A stretch of DNA of 44,361 bases from positions 1 through 44,361 of the forward strand of contig JAITLV010000133.1 of assembly GCA_031277685.1 (NCBI GenBank), written 5' to 3'. The DNA comes from Sphingobacterium sp. Lineage in GTDB: Bacteria; Bacteroidota; Bacteroidia; Sphingobacteriales; Sphingobacteriaceae. Position 1 is the first letter of the stretch. Every line of letters begins with the position of its first letter. The translations under genes and the position numbers were made by a program. Below the pieces are notes generated by a model. It was not told the origin of the DNA, made no database searches, and was given only the letters and a program-made list of their open reading frames with translations. Of the stretch, positions 1 through 8,830 are shown piece by piece.

Positions 1-402
1 GTAACCGCCGGACTCTCCCTGCTTTCCATACAAACGCCGATCTGGCTGGTGGCAATTGTATTCTTTTTCTCGGGCCTTACACGCTCGCTCCAATTTACCA
101 GCCTAAATACCCTGGCTTATGCAGACGTGCCCAATGAACAGATGAGCAATGCAAATACGCTGTACAATACGGCGCAACAAATGGCACTTGGTATGGGTAT
201 CGCCCTAGGCGCAGTGACACTACACCTGGCAAGCAGTTATTATCAGGATACGGTTTATCAGATGCGGGATTTTAGCTTGGCCTTGCAGTTAATTGCTGGC
301 TTATCACTCCTATCCTTAATCGAGTATTTCAAAATTAAACCAAGCGACGGAGCCAATTTAAGGGGTATATCCTTAAAGAAAGAAGTGCAGAACGCCGCTT
401 AG
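1..402 (+). CDS. MFS drug exporter, DHA2/EmrB type (C-terminal part)
   Basis: The reading frame is open from base 1 to a TAG stop at 400-402, so the 5' part of the gene lies outside the window. The visible 133 residues hold three hydrophobic segments. They include the run LTRSLQFTSLNTLAYADVP and the following NANTLYNTAQQMALGMGIA, both typical of the late transmembrane helices of 14-helix DHA2 proton-driven multidrug exporters in the inner membrane. The gene ends 11 bp before the convergent stop of the AraC gene, with a T6 run between them and no clear hairpin. The substrate cannot be told from this end alone. Confidence 0.8.
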   Translation, partial: VTAGLSLLSIQTPIWLVAIVFFFSGLTRSLQFTSLNTLAYADVPNEQMSNANTLYNTAQQMALGMGIALGAVTLHLASSYYQDTVYQMRDFSLALQLIAGLSLLSLIEYFKIKPSDGANLRGISLKKEVQNAA

Positions 403-413
403 TTTTTTAAATA

Positions 414-1220
414 TTAGGTAGGCTGTTCGGTATTTGATAGGCTTTTCGGGCTGTAGCCAAACTGCTTTTTAAACGCATGGGAAAAATGCGACAGATCTTC
501 AAAGCCCAGATCAACAAAGATGTCCGAAGCAGACCGCTTTTCTTCTTTTAGGAGATAATGTGCTTCCTCCAGTCTTTTTTTCAAAATCCATTGGTGCGGC
601 GAGGTTTGGAAAACCTTTTCAAAATCGCGCTTGAAAGTAGCCAGGCTCCTGCCTGTGAGACGGGCAAAACGCTCTAAATTGACGTTATACCTGTAGTTCT
701 GATTCATAAAGGCTTCAAGGTCTATTTTATGCGGTTCAGAAAAATCAAACAGGATATTTTTGAGCGCAGGTTTCGTTTGCAGGAGGATCAACAAAAGTTC
801 CTTGATTTTGAGATCGGTGAGTGATTTATTATTCAAATTGCTTTGGAGAAGGGCCTTCAGCGACACGATAAAATTTTCGAGAACCGTATTGACATCAATT
901 TTAACCAGCGCTTCTGTTGTCGTCGAATGATCGGATTTCAGCTCATACTCATGCGCAAAATTCTTTAGCGTTTCGTCGCTCAGGTAGATATTCAGACTTT
1001 CGCAGGCGCCGTTTGGTGGCGGAATTTTTGCAAATTTCACCAGCTGGTTTTTTCGGATGAGATGAAAATCGCCCGGTTGCGCAATATGCTTGTCTTTATT
1101 GTCGGACAACATAAAACTTCCCGACAGCTGATATGAAATCGTATGCTGAGCCACAAAATTTTCTCCTTTTCTGCTCACTTGGTGGTAACAGGAATAGACA
1201 ATATCCGAATTTTCTATCAT
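414..1220 (-). CDS. AraC family transcriptional regulator
   Basis: The last ~100 residues form the double helix-turn-helix of AraC/XylS regulators: FARLTGRSLATFKRDFEKVF is the first recognition unit and DLGFEDLSHFSHAFKKQFG the second. The N-terminal ~170 residues resemble the beta-rich ligand/dimerisation domain of ExsA-like members, but no ligand is recognisable. I place the start at the ATG at 1220 (268 aa); the frame extends to a TTG at 1259. The gene follows the aldehyde dehydrogenase gene on the same strand after 62 bp. A possible promoter of its own (TACATTTG) lies in that gap. It is the natural candidate to control the dehydrogenase gene. Confidence 0.9.
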   Translation of the reverse strand: MIENSDIVYSCYHQVSRKGENFVAQHTISYQLSGSFMLSDNKDKHIAQPGDFHLIRKNQLVKFAKIPPPNGACESLNIYLSDETLKNFAHEYELKSDHSTTTEALVKIDVNTVLENFIVSLKALLQSNLNNKSLTDLKIKELLLILLQTKPALKNILFDFSEPHKIDLEAFMNQNYRYNVNLERFARLTGRSLATFKRDFEKVFQTSPHQWILKKRLEEAHYLLKEEKRSASDIFVDLGFEDLSHFSHAFKKQFGYSPKSLSNTEQPT

Positions 1221-1267
1221 AAGACGATCGATCAAGACAAAGCGCCGTGCGTACGACAACGCTTTGT

Positions 1268-1275
1268 CAAATGTA
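1268..1275 (-). promoter_or_regulatory. Candidate -7 element for the AraC gene
   Basis: On the minus strand the bases read TACATTTG, a match to the Bacteroidota -7 consensus TAnnTTTG, about 48 bp before the ATG at 1220. No convincing -33 TTTG is seen at the usual distance, so this would be a weak or activator-dependent promoter. Read-through from the dehydrogenase gene is the alternative. Confidence 0.3.
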
Positions 1276-1282
1276 TAAAAAT

Positions 1283-2698
1283 TTAGCTTAGTACGGCTTT
1301 GATTTCAAGGTAAGGTTGCAAACCATATACGCCATATTCCCGTCCAATGCCCGATTGTTTGAATCCACCAAACGGAACCATGGGGTCGTGACTGAATCCA
1401 TTGATACAGATCCGCCCGGCATCGATTTCTGCCGCCACACGTTTGGCCCTTTCGCTATCCGCCGATGCGATGTAGGCCGCTAGTCCATAAGGCGTATCAT
1501 TGGCAATTTCTATGGCTTCCGCTTCCGTTTGATAAGGAATAATACACAGAACGGGACCAAAAATTTCTTCCCGCGCAATAGTCATCGCATTGCTGACATC
1601 GGTAAAAATGGTGGCTTTCACAAAATTGCCCGCTTCCAGACCTTCAGGTTTTCCCAATCCACCGGTTAATAAGGTTGCCCCTTCCTCGATACCCGTTTTA
1701 ATATACTGCTGTACGCGATCAAACTGCTTTGCGCTCACCATCGGTCCGATGTTGGTATCGGCATTTTGTGGCGGGCCGACAACCATACTTTCTGCAGTGG
1801 CCTTGGCTAAGGCGTTTACCTGATCGAGTTTATGCTGTGGCACGAGGAGCCTTGTCGGCGCAATGCAGGCCTGGCCACTGTTCATATAAGCGCCGTATAC
1901 GGCCATCGGAATTGCTTTATCGAGGTCCGCATCATCCAATATAATATTGGGCGATTTCCCACCCAGTTCGAGTGTGATACGTTTCATGGTATCTACCGCT
2001 TGCTTAGCGATGAATTTCCCTACGGCTGTAGAACCTGTAAATGAAATTTTGGCAATTCCGGGATTCTCGGTCAGTTCCGTGCCCACTACATTTCCGAGAC
2101 CAGTTACCACATTGATCACACCTTTCGGCAAACCGGCTTCGTGAAAAGCTTCCATCAGCACATTCGTCTGCAAAGCACTCATTTCACTGGGTTTGACGAC
2201 TACGGTACATCCTGCGGCAATTGCGGTAGCGACTTTACTGGCCACCGAACTGTTGCTGGCATTCCAGGGCGTAATGATCGCGACAACACCTACCGGTTGA
2301 AATCGTACCGATGCGGCGTTAATTGTCCGTTCAAATTCAAAACTGCTGAGTACTTCGATCATGCTGTCAAACCAGGCTCCGGTATGTGCGTTGCTCATGG
2401 TGACAAATTGATGCGTTCCACCGTATTCTTCGATCATCGTATCGATAAAATCCTGCTTTCTCTTCTCAATCGCGGTTTTCAGTTTTGTTAAATAACCGAT
2501 ACGTTCCGAAACGGTGGATTTTGAAAATGTCCGGAAGGCAGCTTTTGCCGCTGCAATGGCATTCCTTGTGTCGGTTACATCGGCTAAAGTAACTTCACCG
2601 ATTTTTTGATTCGTAGACGGATTGATGAGCTCATACATTTCCGTTCCGTGGGGGCTTACAAATTCCCCGTTGACATAAATCCTATTAACTGTTTTCAT
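1283..2698 (-). CDS. NAD(P)-dependent aldehyde dehydrogenase
   Basis: This 471-residue protein is a full-length ALDH superfamily member that oxidises an aldehyde to a carboxylic acid in the cytoplasm. It has TPWNAS with the oxyanion Asn146, the cofactor-loop run FTGSTAVGK (about 220-228), LELGGKSP with general-base Glu244, GQACIAPTR with catalytic Cys278, and EEIFGPV followed by PFGGFKQSGIGREYG near the C-terminus. The overall look is that of broad-range ALDHs of the type annotated as aldehyde or betaine-aldehyde dehydrogenases; the true substrate is unknown. The AraC regulator gene lies directly downstream, and paired direct repeats sit just upstream of its promoter (2746-2785), so induction by its substrate through that regulator is likely. 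Confidence 0.93.
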   Translation of the reverse strand: MKTVNRIYVNGEFVSPHGTEMYELINPSTNQKIGEVTLADVTDTRNAIAAAKAAFRTFSKSTVSERIGYLTKLKTAIEKRKQDFIDTMIEEYGGTHQFVTMSNAHTGAWFDSMIEVLSSFEFERTINAASVRFQPVGVVAIITPWNASNSSVASKVATAIAAGCTVVVKPSEMSALQTNVLMEAFHEAGLPKGVINVVTGLGNVVGTELTENPGIAKISFTGSTAVGKFIAKQAVDTMKRITLELGGKSPNIILDDADLDKAIPMAVYGAYMNSGQACIAPTRLLVPQHKLDQVNALAKATAESMVVGPPQNADTNIGPMVSAKQFDRVQQYIKTGIEEGATLLTGGLGKPEGLEAGNFVKATIFTDVSNAMTIAREEIFGPVLCIIPYQTEAEAIEIANDTPYGLAAYIASADSERAKRVAAEIDAGRICINGFSHDPMVPFGGFKQSGIGREYGVYGLQPYLEIKAVLS

Positions 2699-2717
2699 GT
2701 TGTTCCTATTTATACAG

Positions 2718-2725
2718 CAAATTTA
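2718..2725 (-). promoter_or_regulatory. Candidate -7 element of the aldehyde dehydrogenase promoter
   Basis: The minus strand reads TAAATTTG, matching TAnnTTTG, 20 bp before the ATG. The nearest TTTG upstream (2751-2754 on the minus strand) is separated by 25 bp, longer than the usual 17-23, and lies inside the proximal copy of a direct repeat. That arrangement suits a promoter that needs an activator. Confidence 0.45.
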
Positions 2726-2745
2726 GCCGTACCATTTCAACCTAA

Positions 2746-2785
2746 CTTGGCAAAAAAGCTCAATTATACTTTGCAAAAAAGCTCA
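2746..2785. promoter_or_regulatory. Paired direct repeats, probable AraC-type operator
   Basis: The 13-mer GCAAAAAAGCTCA occurs at 2750-2762 and again at 2773-2785. The copies start 23 bp apart, about two helical turns, and sit just upstream of the -7 element of the aldehyde dehydrogenase gene. Direct-repeat half sites about two turns apart at the -35 edge are the usual layout of AraC-family activator sites. The regulator would be the product of the gene at 414-1220. The repeats are seen; the binding is inferred. Confidence 0.5.
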
Positions 2786-2839
2786 GGTCGTATAGAATGG
2801 CGTATGGTTAGCCCTATTCTGTTCTGATTTTGGTAAACT

Positions 2840-2877
2840 ATTGGATACAATGTAAGCAATTGGATAAAATGTAAGCA
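2840..2877. repeat. Tandem 19-bp duplication
   Basis: Two abutting 19-bp copies of ATTGGATAMAATGTAAGCA (2840-2858 and 2859-2877) differ at a single base. They lie between the aldehyde dehydrogenase promoter region and the terminator of the efflux operon. They could be a recent slippage product or a protein-binding pair at 19-bp spacing. Confidence 0.7.
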
Positions 2878-2879
2878 AT

Positions 2880-2901
2880 GAAAGGCCCCAAAGGACCTTT
2901 C
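2880..2901 (-). terminator. Terminator of the efflux operon
   Basis: A hairpin with arms GAAAGG(C)CC and GG(A)CCTTTC, one internal mismatch and a 4-base loop lies 29 bp after the stop of the fusion-protein gene. On the minus strand it is followed by a short T-containing stretch, so the U-tract is only moderate. Confidence 0.55.
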
Positions 2902-2929
2902 ATTCTTTATGGAGATAATAGATGTTTAC

Positions 2930-4039
2930 TTATTTTTCCAAAGGTAGCTTAACCCCCTCTTTGATTTCGTCATTGGCATGCAGCAAGATCTGATCACTCC
3001 TGTTTAGCTTTCCAAAAACTTCGGTAGAATCATGCGTGGATACCCCTTCTTTGATATCCACAAAATGTGTCTTGCCATCAATGAGCTGGATCACATATTG
3101 CCTTTCTGTCGAACGCACAATACTATTGGAAGGTACCAATAACGAATTGGCTCCGGCTGACAGTGGAATATCGACCTCACAGTATAAACCAGGTTTGAGC
3201 TTATTATCCGAGTTTGCGACATCGACCTCTATTGCTTCAGACTGCATGGCGCCCAAGGAATTCGCAGAACGGGCTATCATCCCTTCAAACACCTTATTCG
3301 GGGTATTATTAAAACGATAAGCAACCTTTTTCGAGAGGTCTACTTTATCGACATAGGTCTCGGGGATCTGCACTTCCAACCGTAATTTATTGAGATCCTG
3401 CAGGATCAACAGAGGTTGATCATTGCCTTTTCCCGGTCCGACCAGTGCTCCTTCGGAGACATTACGCTGTACAATCACACCATTGAATGGCGCTTTGATA
3501 TTCAGGTACGATTGCAACATTTCAACTTCTTCCACATTTGCTTTTTCTGACATGGCGACTGCTTCGTCGGCTTTCATCTTCGAGAGGGCATTGTCCAGAT
3601 CAAGCGGGGATACTGCGCCTTCCTCCTGTGCGGCATTTTTGAGCCTTTTATATTTATCCTTACTCGCAGAGGCGGTCTCCTGTGCCTGTACAAAACGTGA
3701 ATGTGCGGCCTGTACTGCAGCGAGCATTTCTGGCGCCTCCAGCTGCATCAGCAGCTGCCCCTTTTTAACAACTGCACCCCTGTCCACAAAGATATGCTTA
3801 ACAAAGCTATTCATCTTGGCATAGATATTTACCTCATTAAAGGGTTTGAGCTTACCGGGTAAACGCACACTGCTGGACATGACTTTCTCTTGTATGACTG
3901 TTGTCTGATAGGTACTGGCCTTAGCCGGATTTTTTGGCGTCAGGTCAATCGGCTTTTCGGTTTGACCGCAAGCGGAAAGTAAGCCTGTCAGTAGTAGTAA
4001 ATAGCCTATTTTTTTCATCCGTTTTATTTTCTTATTCAT
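2930..4039 (-). CDS. RND efflux membrane fusion (periplasmic adaptor) lipoprotein
   Basis: This 369-residue HlyD/AcrA-type adaptor links the inner-membrane RND pump to the outer-membrane channel. The N-terminus is a lipoprotein signal ending in LLSACGQ, so Cys25 should be acylated. Next come a beta-barrel/lipoyl half-motif (KMNSFVKHIFVDRGAVVKKGQ, about 71-91), a coiled-coil hairpin (about 95-170), the second lipoyl half (LNIKAPFNGVIVQRNVSEGA) and a C-terminal barrel and membrane-proximal domain. It is the last gene of the operon, 144 bp after the pump gene. That is unusual, since the adaptor gene often comes first. Substrates cannot be read from the sequence. Confidence 0.92.
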   Translation of the reverse strand: MNKKIKRMKKIGYLLLLTGLLSACGQTEKPIDLTPKNPAKASTYQTTVIQEKVMSSSVRLPGKLKPFNEVNIYAKMNSFVKHIFVDRGAVVKKGQLLMQLEAPEMLAAVQAAHSRFVQAQETASASKDKYKRLKNAAQEEGAVSPLDLDNALSKMKADEAVAMSEKANVEEVEMLQSYLNIKAPFNGVIVQRNVSEGALVGPGKGNDQPLLILQDLNKLRLEVQIPETYVDKVDLSKKVAYRFNNTPNKVFEGMIARSANSLGAMQSEAIEVDVANSDNKLKPGLYCEVDIPLSAGANSLLVPSNSIVRSTERQYVIQLIDGKTHFVDIKEGVSTHDSTEVFGKLNRSDQILLHANDEIKEGVKLPLEK

Positions 4040-4183
4040 TACTCAATTGTGTCTTTAAGGCATCACTGCCATGGGCGATTTTATCTTTAAATACGATTCT
4101 CTTCCTGTTGCATAGCCACTTCCATCTTTATCGCCCTAGTTTATACTGCTGGGTTTCAATTCTGAAAGAACACTACATTTTTT

Positions 4184-7100
4184 TTAGTTCACACTATACT
4201 TGTCTTTTTCCACCAGTAACTTTTGATGATCGGTCTCGTCCTGCGGCAATAGTGATTCGGAATCGAAGGTGGATTTTTCCTTCATCCACACAAACAGGAG
4301 CGGCAGGATAAAAAGAGCAGCAAAAGTGGAGGCAAACAGACCGCCGATCACGGCCCGGCCCAATGGTGCCGCCTGCTCACCCGTCTCCCCCATTCCCATG
4401 GCCATAGGAATCATTCCGGCAATCATTGCCATACTGGTCATCAGGATCGGACGTAGCCGCGTTGTCGCGCTGGCCAGCGCTGCCGTCCTGGCATTACGGA
4501 AATCCAACCGCAGTGCTTCCGCATTGGACACGATCAAAATAGCGTTGGCTACGGAGACACCGGTAGACATAATCATACCCATGTAGGATTGCAGATTGAG
4601 CGTCGACCCTGTGAGCAATAGCATCGCCAAGGATCCTACGATCACTGCTGGAATAGTCACCAATGCGGTCAGCGAAAGCTTCACACTCTGATAATTCGCT
4701 GCCAGTAGTAGAAATATGACAACAACTGCACTGGCAAGCCCCAACTGCAAACTACCCATGGTATCGAGCAATAGTGTCGACATCCCTTTCATTTCTACCA
4801 CGACACCGCGCGGCGGAGCCTGGAGTTCACGAATAGCCTGTCGCACATCCGCTGTTGCCGTTCCCAGGTCTTTCTTGTGGATATTTGCCATCACGGTCAA
4901 ATACCGCCTTGGCCCCTGCCGGTCATACTCACCTGGTAGATACTGTGTATTAAAAGTGGCTATATCGCCCAAGGTCGGTGTGAGCTGCCCTTTCACCAGT
5001 GGAATTTCGCGCAGCTCGTCCATTGTATTCATCACATATTCAGGCACCTGCACCTGTACCTGATAAGTATAGGTATTGTTTTCATCGAGCCACTGGATCT
5101 TCTGCGTAAACCGGCTCGAGGAAGTGCTGGCCGTTACCGATCGTGCAATATCATCCATCTGCAGACCAAGCTGGGAGGCTTTGAGCCGGTCGATGGCAAT
5201 GGAAATCGTTGGCAGCCGCAGCGGTTGCGCGATCTGGACATCCCGTAGGTAGTCGATGTGCCGCAATGCGCTGACAACCTGATCGGCATAGACCTTCAGT
5301 TCGTCCATTTTCTTTCCGGCTATGCGCACCTCGATCGGCGTTGCAGCACCCTGGCTCATAATCTTTTCGGTCATATCGATAGGCTCAAAATTCAGGCGCA
5401 ATTTGGGCAGTTTATAATGGATATTTCGTCGTAAAACATCTTTGAGTTCATCCATATTGACAAGATAGTCTGCATTGAGGTTCACCTGGATCACGGCTTC
5501 ATGCGTTCCGGTATTGAATACATAGAGGTTGCTGACTCCATAGCTGCTGGGCACCAGACCAACATAGGCCGAACTGATGGCGACCTGATGGTTCACCGTA
5601 CTATCGATTACCTGCAGCACCTGTTTGACGGACTCTTCGGTACGCTCCAGCCGGGTTCCATCGGGCTCCTTGATCCTGAGCTGAAACTGCCCATTGTTGA
5701 CTTTGGGCATCATGTCCTTGCCGATGTACACAAATGCCGCAGCCGCAAGCCCCAGCGTAAGCACCAGATAACCGATGATGACTTTGCCCTTATGGCGCAT
5801 GGAGCGGTATAGGTTGAAGCGATAACGCTTTTTGATCTTGTCAAAGAAGACCGGCGAGTCTGACTTAAAATGACCGATATGATGCTCTTTGAGCAGCCAG
5901 TTGGATAAAATAGGCACCAAGGTCTGCGCCATAAAGTACGAAGCGATCATCGTCAATCCAATGGATAAAGAAAGGGGCAGAAACATCGCCCGGGGGATTC
6001 CCGTCATCATAAAAGAAGGTGCAAATACGGCCAAAATACAGAACAGGATCAAAAGTAGCGGCACGGCAATCTCCTGACAGGCATTGTAGATCGCTTTACG
6101 TTTGTGCGTACCCTGTTCCTGATGCTGGTGTATGCTTTCGATGGTCACCGTGGCCTGATCCACGAGGATACCGATGGCCAGGGCCAAACCACTCAAGGTC
6201 ATGATGTTGATGGTCTGTCCAAACAATGTCAGTAGCAGGACGCCGATCAGAATGGACACCGGTATGGTTACGATTACGATCAGGCTGCTCCGCCAGTCGC
6301 GCAGAAACAGAAGAACCATGAGACCGGTAAGCAGAGCACCGAGCCCCCCTTCGTGCAAAAGGCTCTGCACCGAATTCATAACCCCTACTGATTGGTCAAA
6401 TTCATAAGACACCTTCACATCCTCGGGCAGCAGATTCTGGATTTCCGGCAGCTTGGCCTTGAGGTTGCTGACCACTGCCCAGGTGGACGCATCCGATGTC
6501 TTAACGGCAGGGATATAAACAGAGCGTCGGCCATTGATCAGTGCATAACTTACCGTCACGTCCGAGGCGTCCGATACGCGTGCGACATCTTTGATATAAA
6601 TCGGAATTCCATTTTTTGTCAGAATAGGGATATCCGCAAAATCTGCGACATTCTTGATCAGTGAATTGATGGTTGTCACATACATCGTGTTGTTGAGGTG
6701 CAGGTTACCGGATGGTGACATCACGTTAAATTTCGACAATGCCATCACCACCTCGTCGGCGGTCAGGTTGTAGCTCCGCAATTTATTGGGGTCAACATTG
6801 ACCGTAATGGTCCTGGAGTTGGCGCCAAAAGGTGGCGGTGCAGAGAGGCCCGGTACTGCAGAAAACATGGGCCGCACCAGCGTGCTTGCCATATCGTAGA
6901 TCTCCTTGAGGCTTCTTGTCTTTGAAGATAGCACCAGTTGCCCCACCGGTAAGGAGGAAGCATCAAAACGGACCACCTGTGGCGGCAATGCTCCCGGCGG
7001 AAAAAACTTCATGGCGCGATTTACCTGCAGTGCTACCTGCGCTGAGGCTTCGGCCATATCGGTATTTTCGTAAAAACTAAGTTTCAGGAGCGTAAGTCCC

Positions 7101-7357
7101 TGAATATTTTTGGCGGATATATTTTTGATTCCATTGACATAGAGAAACTGATCCTGCATCCGGGAGGAGAAAAAACCTTCCATCTGCTGGGGAGACATCC
7201 CGCCGTAAGATTCAATGACGTAAATGGTCGGTGAATTGAGCTGCGGAAAGATATCAATCGGTATTTTCAGTACAGCGAGTACCGAAAAGAGCAGTAGGCT
7301 CAGGGTGATGATCACTGTGGTAATCGGCCTTCGTAAAGCAGCTGTGACTAGTGACAT
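4184..7357 (-). CDS. RND multidrug-type efflux pump, inner-membrane subunit
   Basis: The 1057 residues have AcrB-like architecture: TM1 at the N-terminus, two large periplasmic loops, and two blocks of hydrophobic segments (about 338-490 and 865-1035). RND landmarks are PIDIFPQLNSPTIYV near the start, the TM4 run ALAIGILVDQATVTIE and FLRDWRSSLIV before TM3. In TM4 the first Asp of the AcrB proton-relay pair is kept (Asp400) but the second is Gln401. In TM10 the AcrB lysine position is Ala937 (GVSVANAILIV). This places it in a branch apart from classic AcrB, and proton coupling must differ in detail. The tolC-like gene is 6 bp upstream, so the two are surely co-transcribed. It uses proton-motive force to export an unknown compound. 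Confidence 0.93.
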   Translation of the reverse strand: MSLVTAALRRPITTVIITLSLLLFSVLAVLKIPIDIFPQLNSPTIYVIESYGGMSPQQMEGFFSSRMQDQFLYVNGIKNISAKNIQGLTLLKLSFYENTDMAEASAQVALQVNRAMKFFPPGALPPQVVRFDASSLPVGQLVLSSKTRSLKEIYDMASTLVRPMFSAVPGLSAPPPFGANSRTITVNVDPNKLRSYNLTADEVVMALSKFNVMSPSGNLHLNNTMYVTTINSLIKNVADFADIPILTKNGIPIYIKDVARVSDASDVTVSYALINGRRSVYIPAVKTSDASTWAVVSNLKAKLPEIQNLLPEDVKVSYEFDQSVGVMNSVQSLLHEGGLGALLTGLMVLLFLRDWRSSLIVIVTIPVSILIGVLLLTLFGQTINIMTLSGLALAIGILVDQATVTIESIHQHQEQGTHKRKAIYNACQEIAVPLLLILFCILAVFAPSFMMTGIPRAMFLPLSLSIGLTMIASYFMAQTLVPILSNWLLKEHHIGHFKSDSPVFFDKIKKRYRFNLYRSMRHKGKVIIGYLVLTLGLAAAAFVYIGKDMMPKVNNGQFQLRIKEPDGTRLERTEESVKQVLQVIDSTVNHQVAISSAYVGLVPSSYGVSNLYVFNTGTHEAVIQVNLNADYLVNMDELKDVLRRNIHYKLPKLRLNFEPIDMTEKIMSQGAATPIEVRIAGKKMDELKVYADQVVSALRHIDYLRDVQIAQPLRLPTISIAIDRLKASQLGLQMDDIARSVTASTSSSRFTQKIQWLDENNTYTYQVQVQVPEYVMNTMDELREIPLVKGQLTPTLGDIATFNTQYLPGEYDRQGPRRYLTVMANIHKKDLGTATADVRQAIRELQAPPRGVVVEMKGMSTLLLDTMGSLQLGLASAVVVIFLLLAANYQSVKLSLTALVTIPAVIVGSLAMLLLTGSTLNLQSYMGMIMSTGVSVANAILIVSNAEALRLDFRNARTAALASATTRLRPILMTSMAMIAGMIPMAMGMGETGEQAAPLGRAVIGGLFASTFAALFILPLLFVWMKEKSTFDSESLLPQDETDHQKLLVEKDKYSVN

Positions 7358-7363
7358 AAGTAA

Positions 7364-8752
7364 TTAGTTAAAAAGTTGAAGAAAGCCATCGACATTGTTC
7401 TGTGCCACCACCTGGTGGAACAATGCCAGATAATAATTATACTTGGCGGTGATGTAATCGCGCTCTGCCTGATTGAGCATGTTCTGGGCAACGTTGACCT
7501 CCACAATATCGATGAGACCATTTTTATAGAGGGAAAACTTCTGGCGGTAGGCGGCATTGGCAGCTGTGGTCTGACGCGGAATTTCCTTCAGACGTCTTTC
7601 TGCAGTTGCCACTTCAGTGGTAGATTGAGCGATATTCATGGCGATGTTGGCCTGTTGTTCCTGTACCTTTTGCCCAGCCTCGTCCACCATAAGACGCTGC
7701 GTAAGGAGTTTTACCTTTTTGCGGCGCAGATCAAACAGGTTGTAGTTGATTCCTAGACCAACAAGGTAGTTAGCGCGTTGCAGCCCAAAGCCATCGGCGA
7801 GCGAACCATAACTATTGTCGCTATGCACACTGGATGCCCTTCCCCATACAGCACCCGAGAGAAACAGCTTGGGACGGTAACTGTTGGAAACCAGCTTTTC
7901 CTCCATCTTCGTCTTGTCGAACAGCGCATTATAATAGGCGATCATAGGGTGCTGACGGCCGCCATCGAGTTCAATCGGCGCGTTCTTTACCTGTTCGAAA
8001 AGAATCTTTTCCGCTGTGGTATCCGCTACGATCTGCGCTGGTGTCATACCCGCCAGCGTAGCCAGCTGAATTTGCAATTGCTGTTGCTGGTTATCCAGTT
8101 CAATGAGACCAAGTTGGCTACGCGATATTTCAGCATCGGCCATACTGGTATCCACGCCTGCCCGGATACCACTTTTGACCAGGGCAAAGATCGATTGCCG
8201 TATCTCCTGATTACGGGCTATACTGCGCGACTGGATACCGATGAGGTCATGCAATTTCAATAGCTGCAGATAACTATAGATCGTGAAGGACTGTAAGTCA
8301 TACTTCGACTGTTCAAAACGACGGTTCTCCAAGGTCACCTCCGCCCGTGCAAGTTGATCCTGCGCATTGAATTGACCAAAATTATAGACCTCCCACTGGA
8401 AGGCGGCAATGCCAAGATTGCTGCTCACAGCCTGATAATTATTATGGGGACGTATACCACCATTATTGGTCGGTACCAAGCCAAAACCGAAGTAAGGCCC
8501 CGGCACATTATTGTTGGAGCCGACGTCTGCCTGATAAGAGAGCTGTAGGCTTGGCAGACGGTTGTTTTTGACTTCTGCGGCGCGTGCCTGCTGCACCTGT
8601 GTACGGAGGTAGTCGGTGCGTAGGGATGGCGCATGCTGCGTTACCGAAGACAACAGCGCATTGAGTTTGATAGGCACATGATTCTCCTGGCCATAGCAAA
8701 AAAGGCTACAGCAGAGCAGCACATGCCCCATAAGGACAAGTTTCTGAAACAT
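7364..8752 (-). CDS. TolC family outer-membrane efflux channel
   Basis: The 462-residue protein starts with a Sec signal peptide (hydrophobic LMGHVLLCCSLFCYGQ). Two OEP repeats follow, seen as long Gln/Ala-rich helices with TolC-like segments (ALLSSVTQHAPSLRTDYLRT at about 33-52, and NGLIDIVEVNVAQNMLNQAE near the C-terminus). It forms the trimeric channel that joins the RND pump and its adaptor across the outer membrane. The 6-bp gap to the pump gene supports one operon. The upstream gap of 78 bp contains a 14-bp palindrome (TTATTTTAAAATAA, 8762-8775) and a small hairpin (8789-8801), with no strong promoter. Confidence 0.9.
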   Translation of the reverse strand: MFQKLVLMGHVLLCCSLFCYGQENHVPIKLNALLSSVTQHAPSLRTDYLRTQVQQARAAEVKNNRLPSLQLSYQADVGSNNNVPGPYFGFGLVPTNNGGIRPHNNYQAVSSNLGIAAFQWEVYNFGQFNAQDQLARAEVTLENRRFEQSKYDLQSFTIYSYLQLLKLHDLIGIQSRSIARNQEIRQSIFALVKSGIRAGVDTSMADAEISRSQLGLIELDNQQQQLQIQLATLAGMTPAQIVADTTAEKILFEQVKNAPIELDGGRQHPMIAYYNALFDKTKMEEKLVSNSYRPKLFLSGAVWGRASSVHSDNSYGSLADGFGLQRANYLVGLGINYNLFDLRRKKVKLLTQRLMVDEAGQKVQEQQANIAMNIAQSTTEVATAERRLKEIPRQTTAANAAYRQKFSLYKNGLIDIVEVNVAQNMLNQAERDYITAKYNYYLALFHQVVAQNNVDGFLQLFN

Positions 8753-8830
8753 ATAAAAAGCTTATTTTAAAATAAATGAATGTTTGCAGCTCCATTGGAG
8801 CCACTTCATACGATTAAAATGGCTTTTTTA

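Noticed and set aside
2141..2491. Plus-strand frame of 116 codons opposite the aldehyde dehydrogenase
   Set aside because: It is the antisense of conserved ALDH coding sequence, with no start context or recognisable domain.
3423..3824. Plus-strand frame of 133 codons opposite the membrane fusion protein
   Set aside because: Rich in Ser/Ala/Cys from antisense reading of coiled-coil codons; no promoter or family match.
4040..4183. Possible small gene in the 144-bp gap between pump and adaptor genes
   Set aside because: No frame with a credible start and protein-like composition was seen.
7778..8263. Plus-strand frame of 161 codons opposite tolC
   Set aside because: Antisense shadow of a real gene; composition is unlike a protein and no motif is seen.
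8762..8775. Palindrome TTATTTTAAAATAA upstream of tolC
   Set aside because: All A/T, expected by chance in intergenic DNA of this composition; not enough to call an operator.
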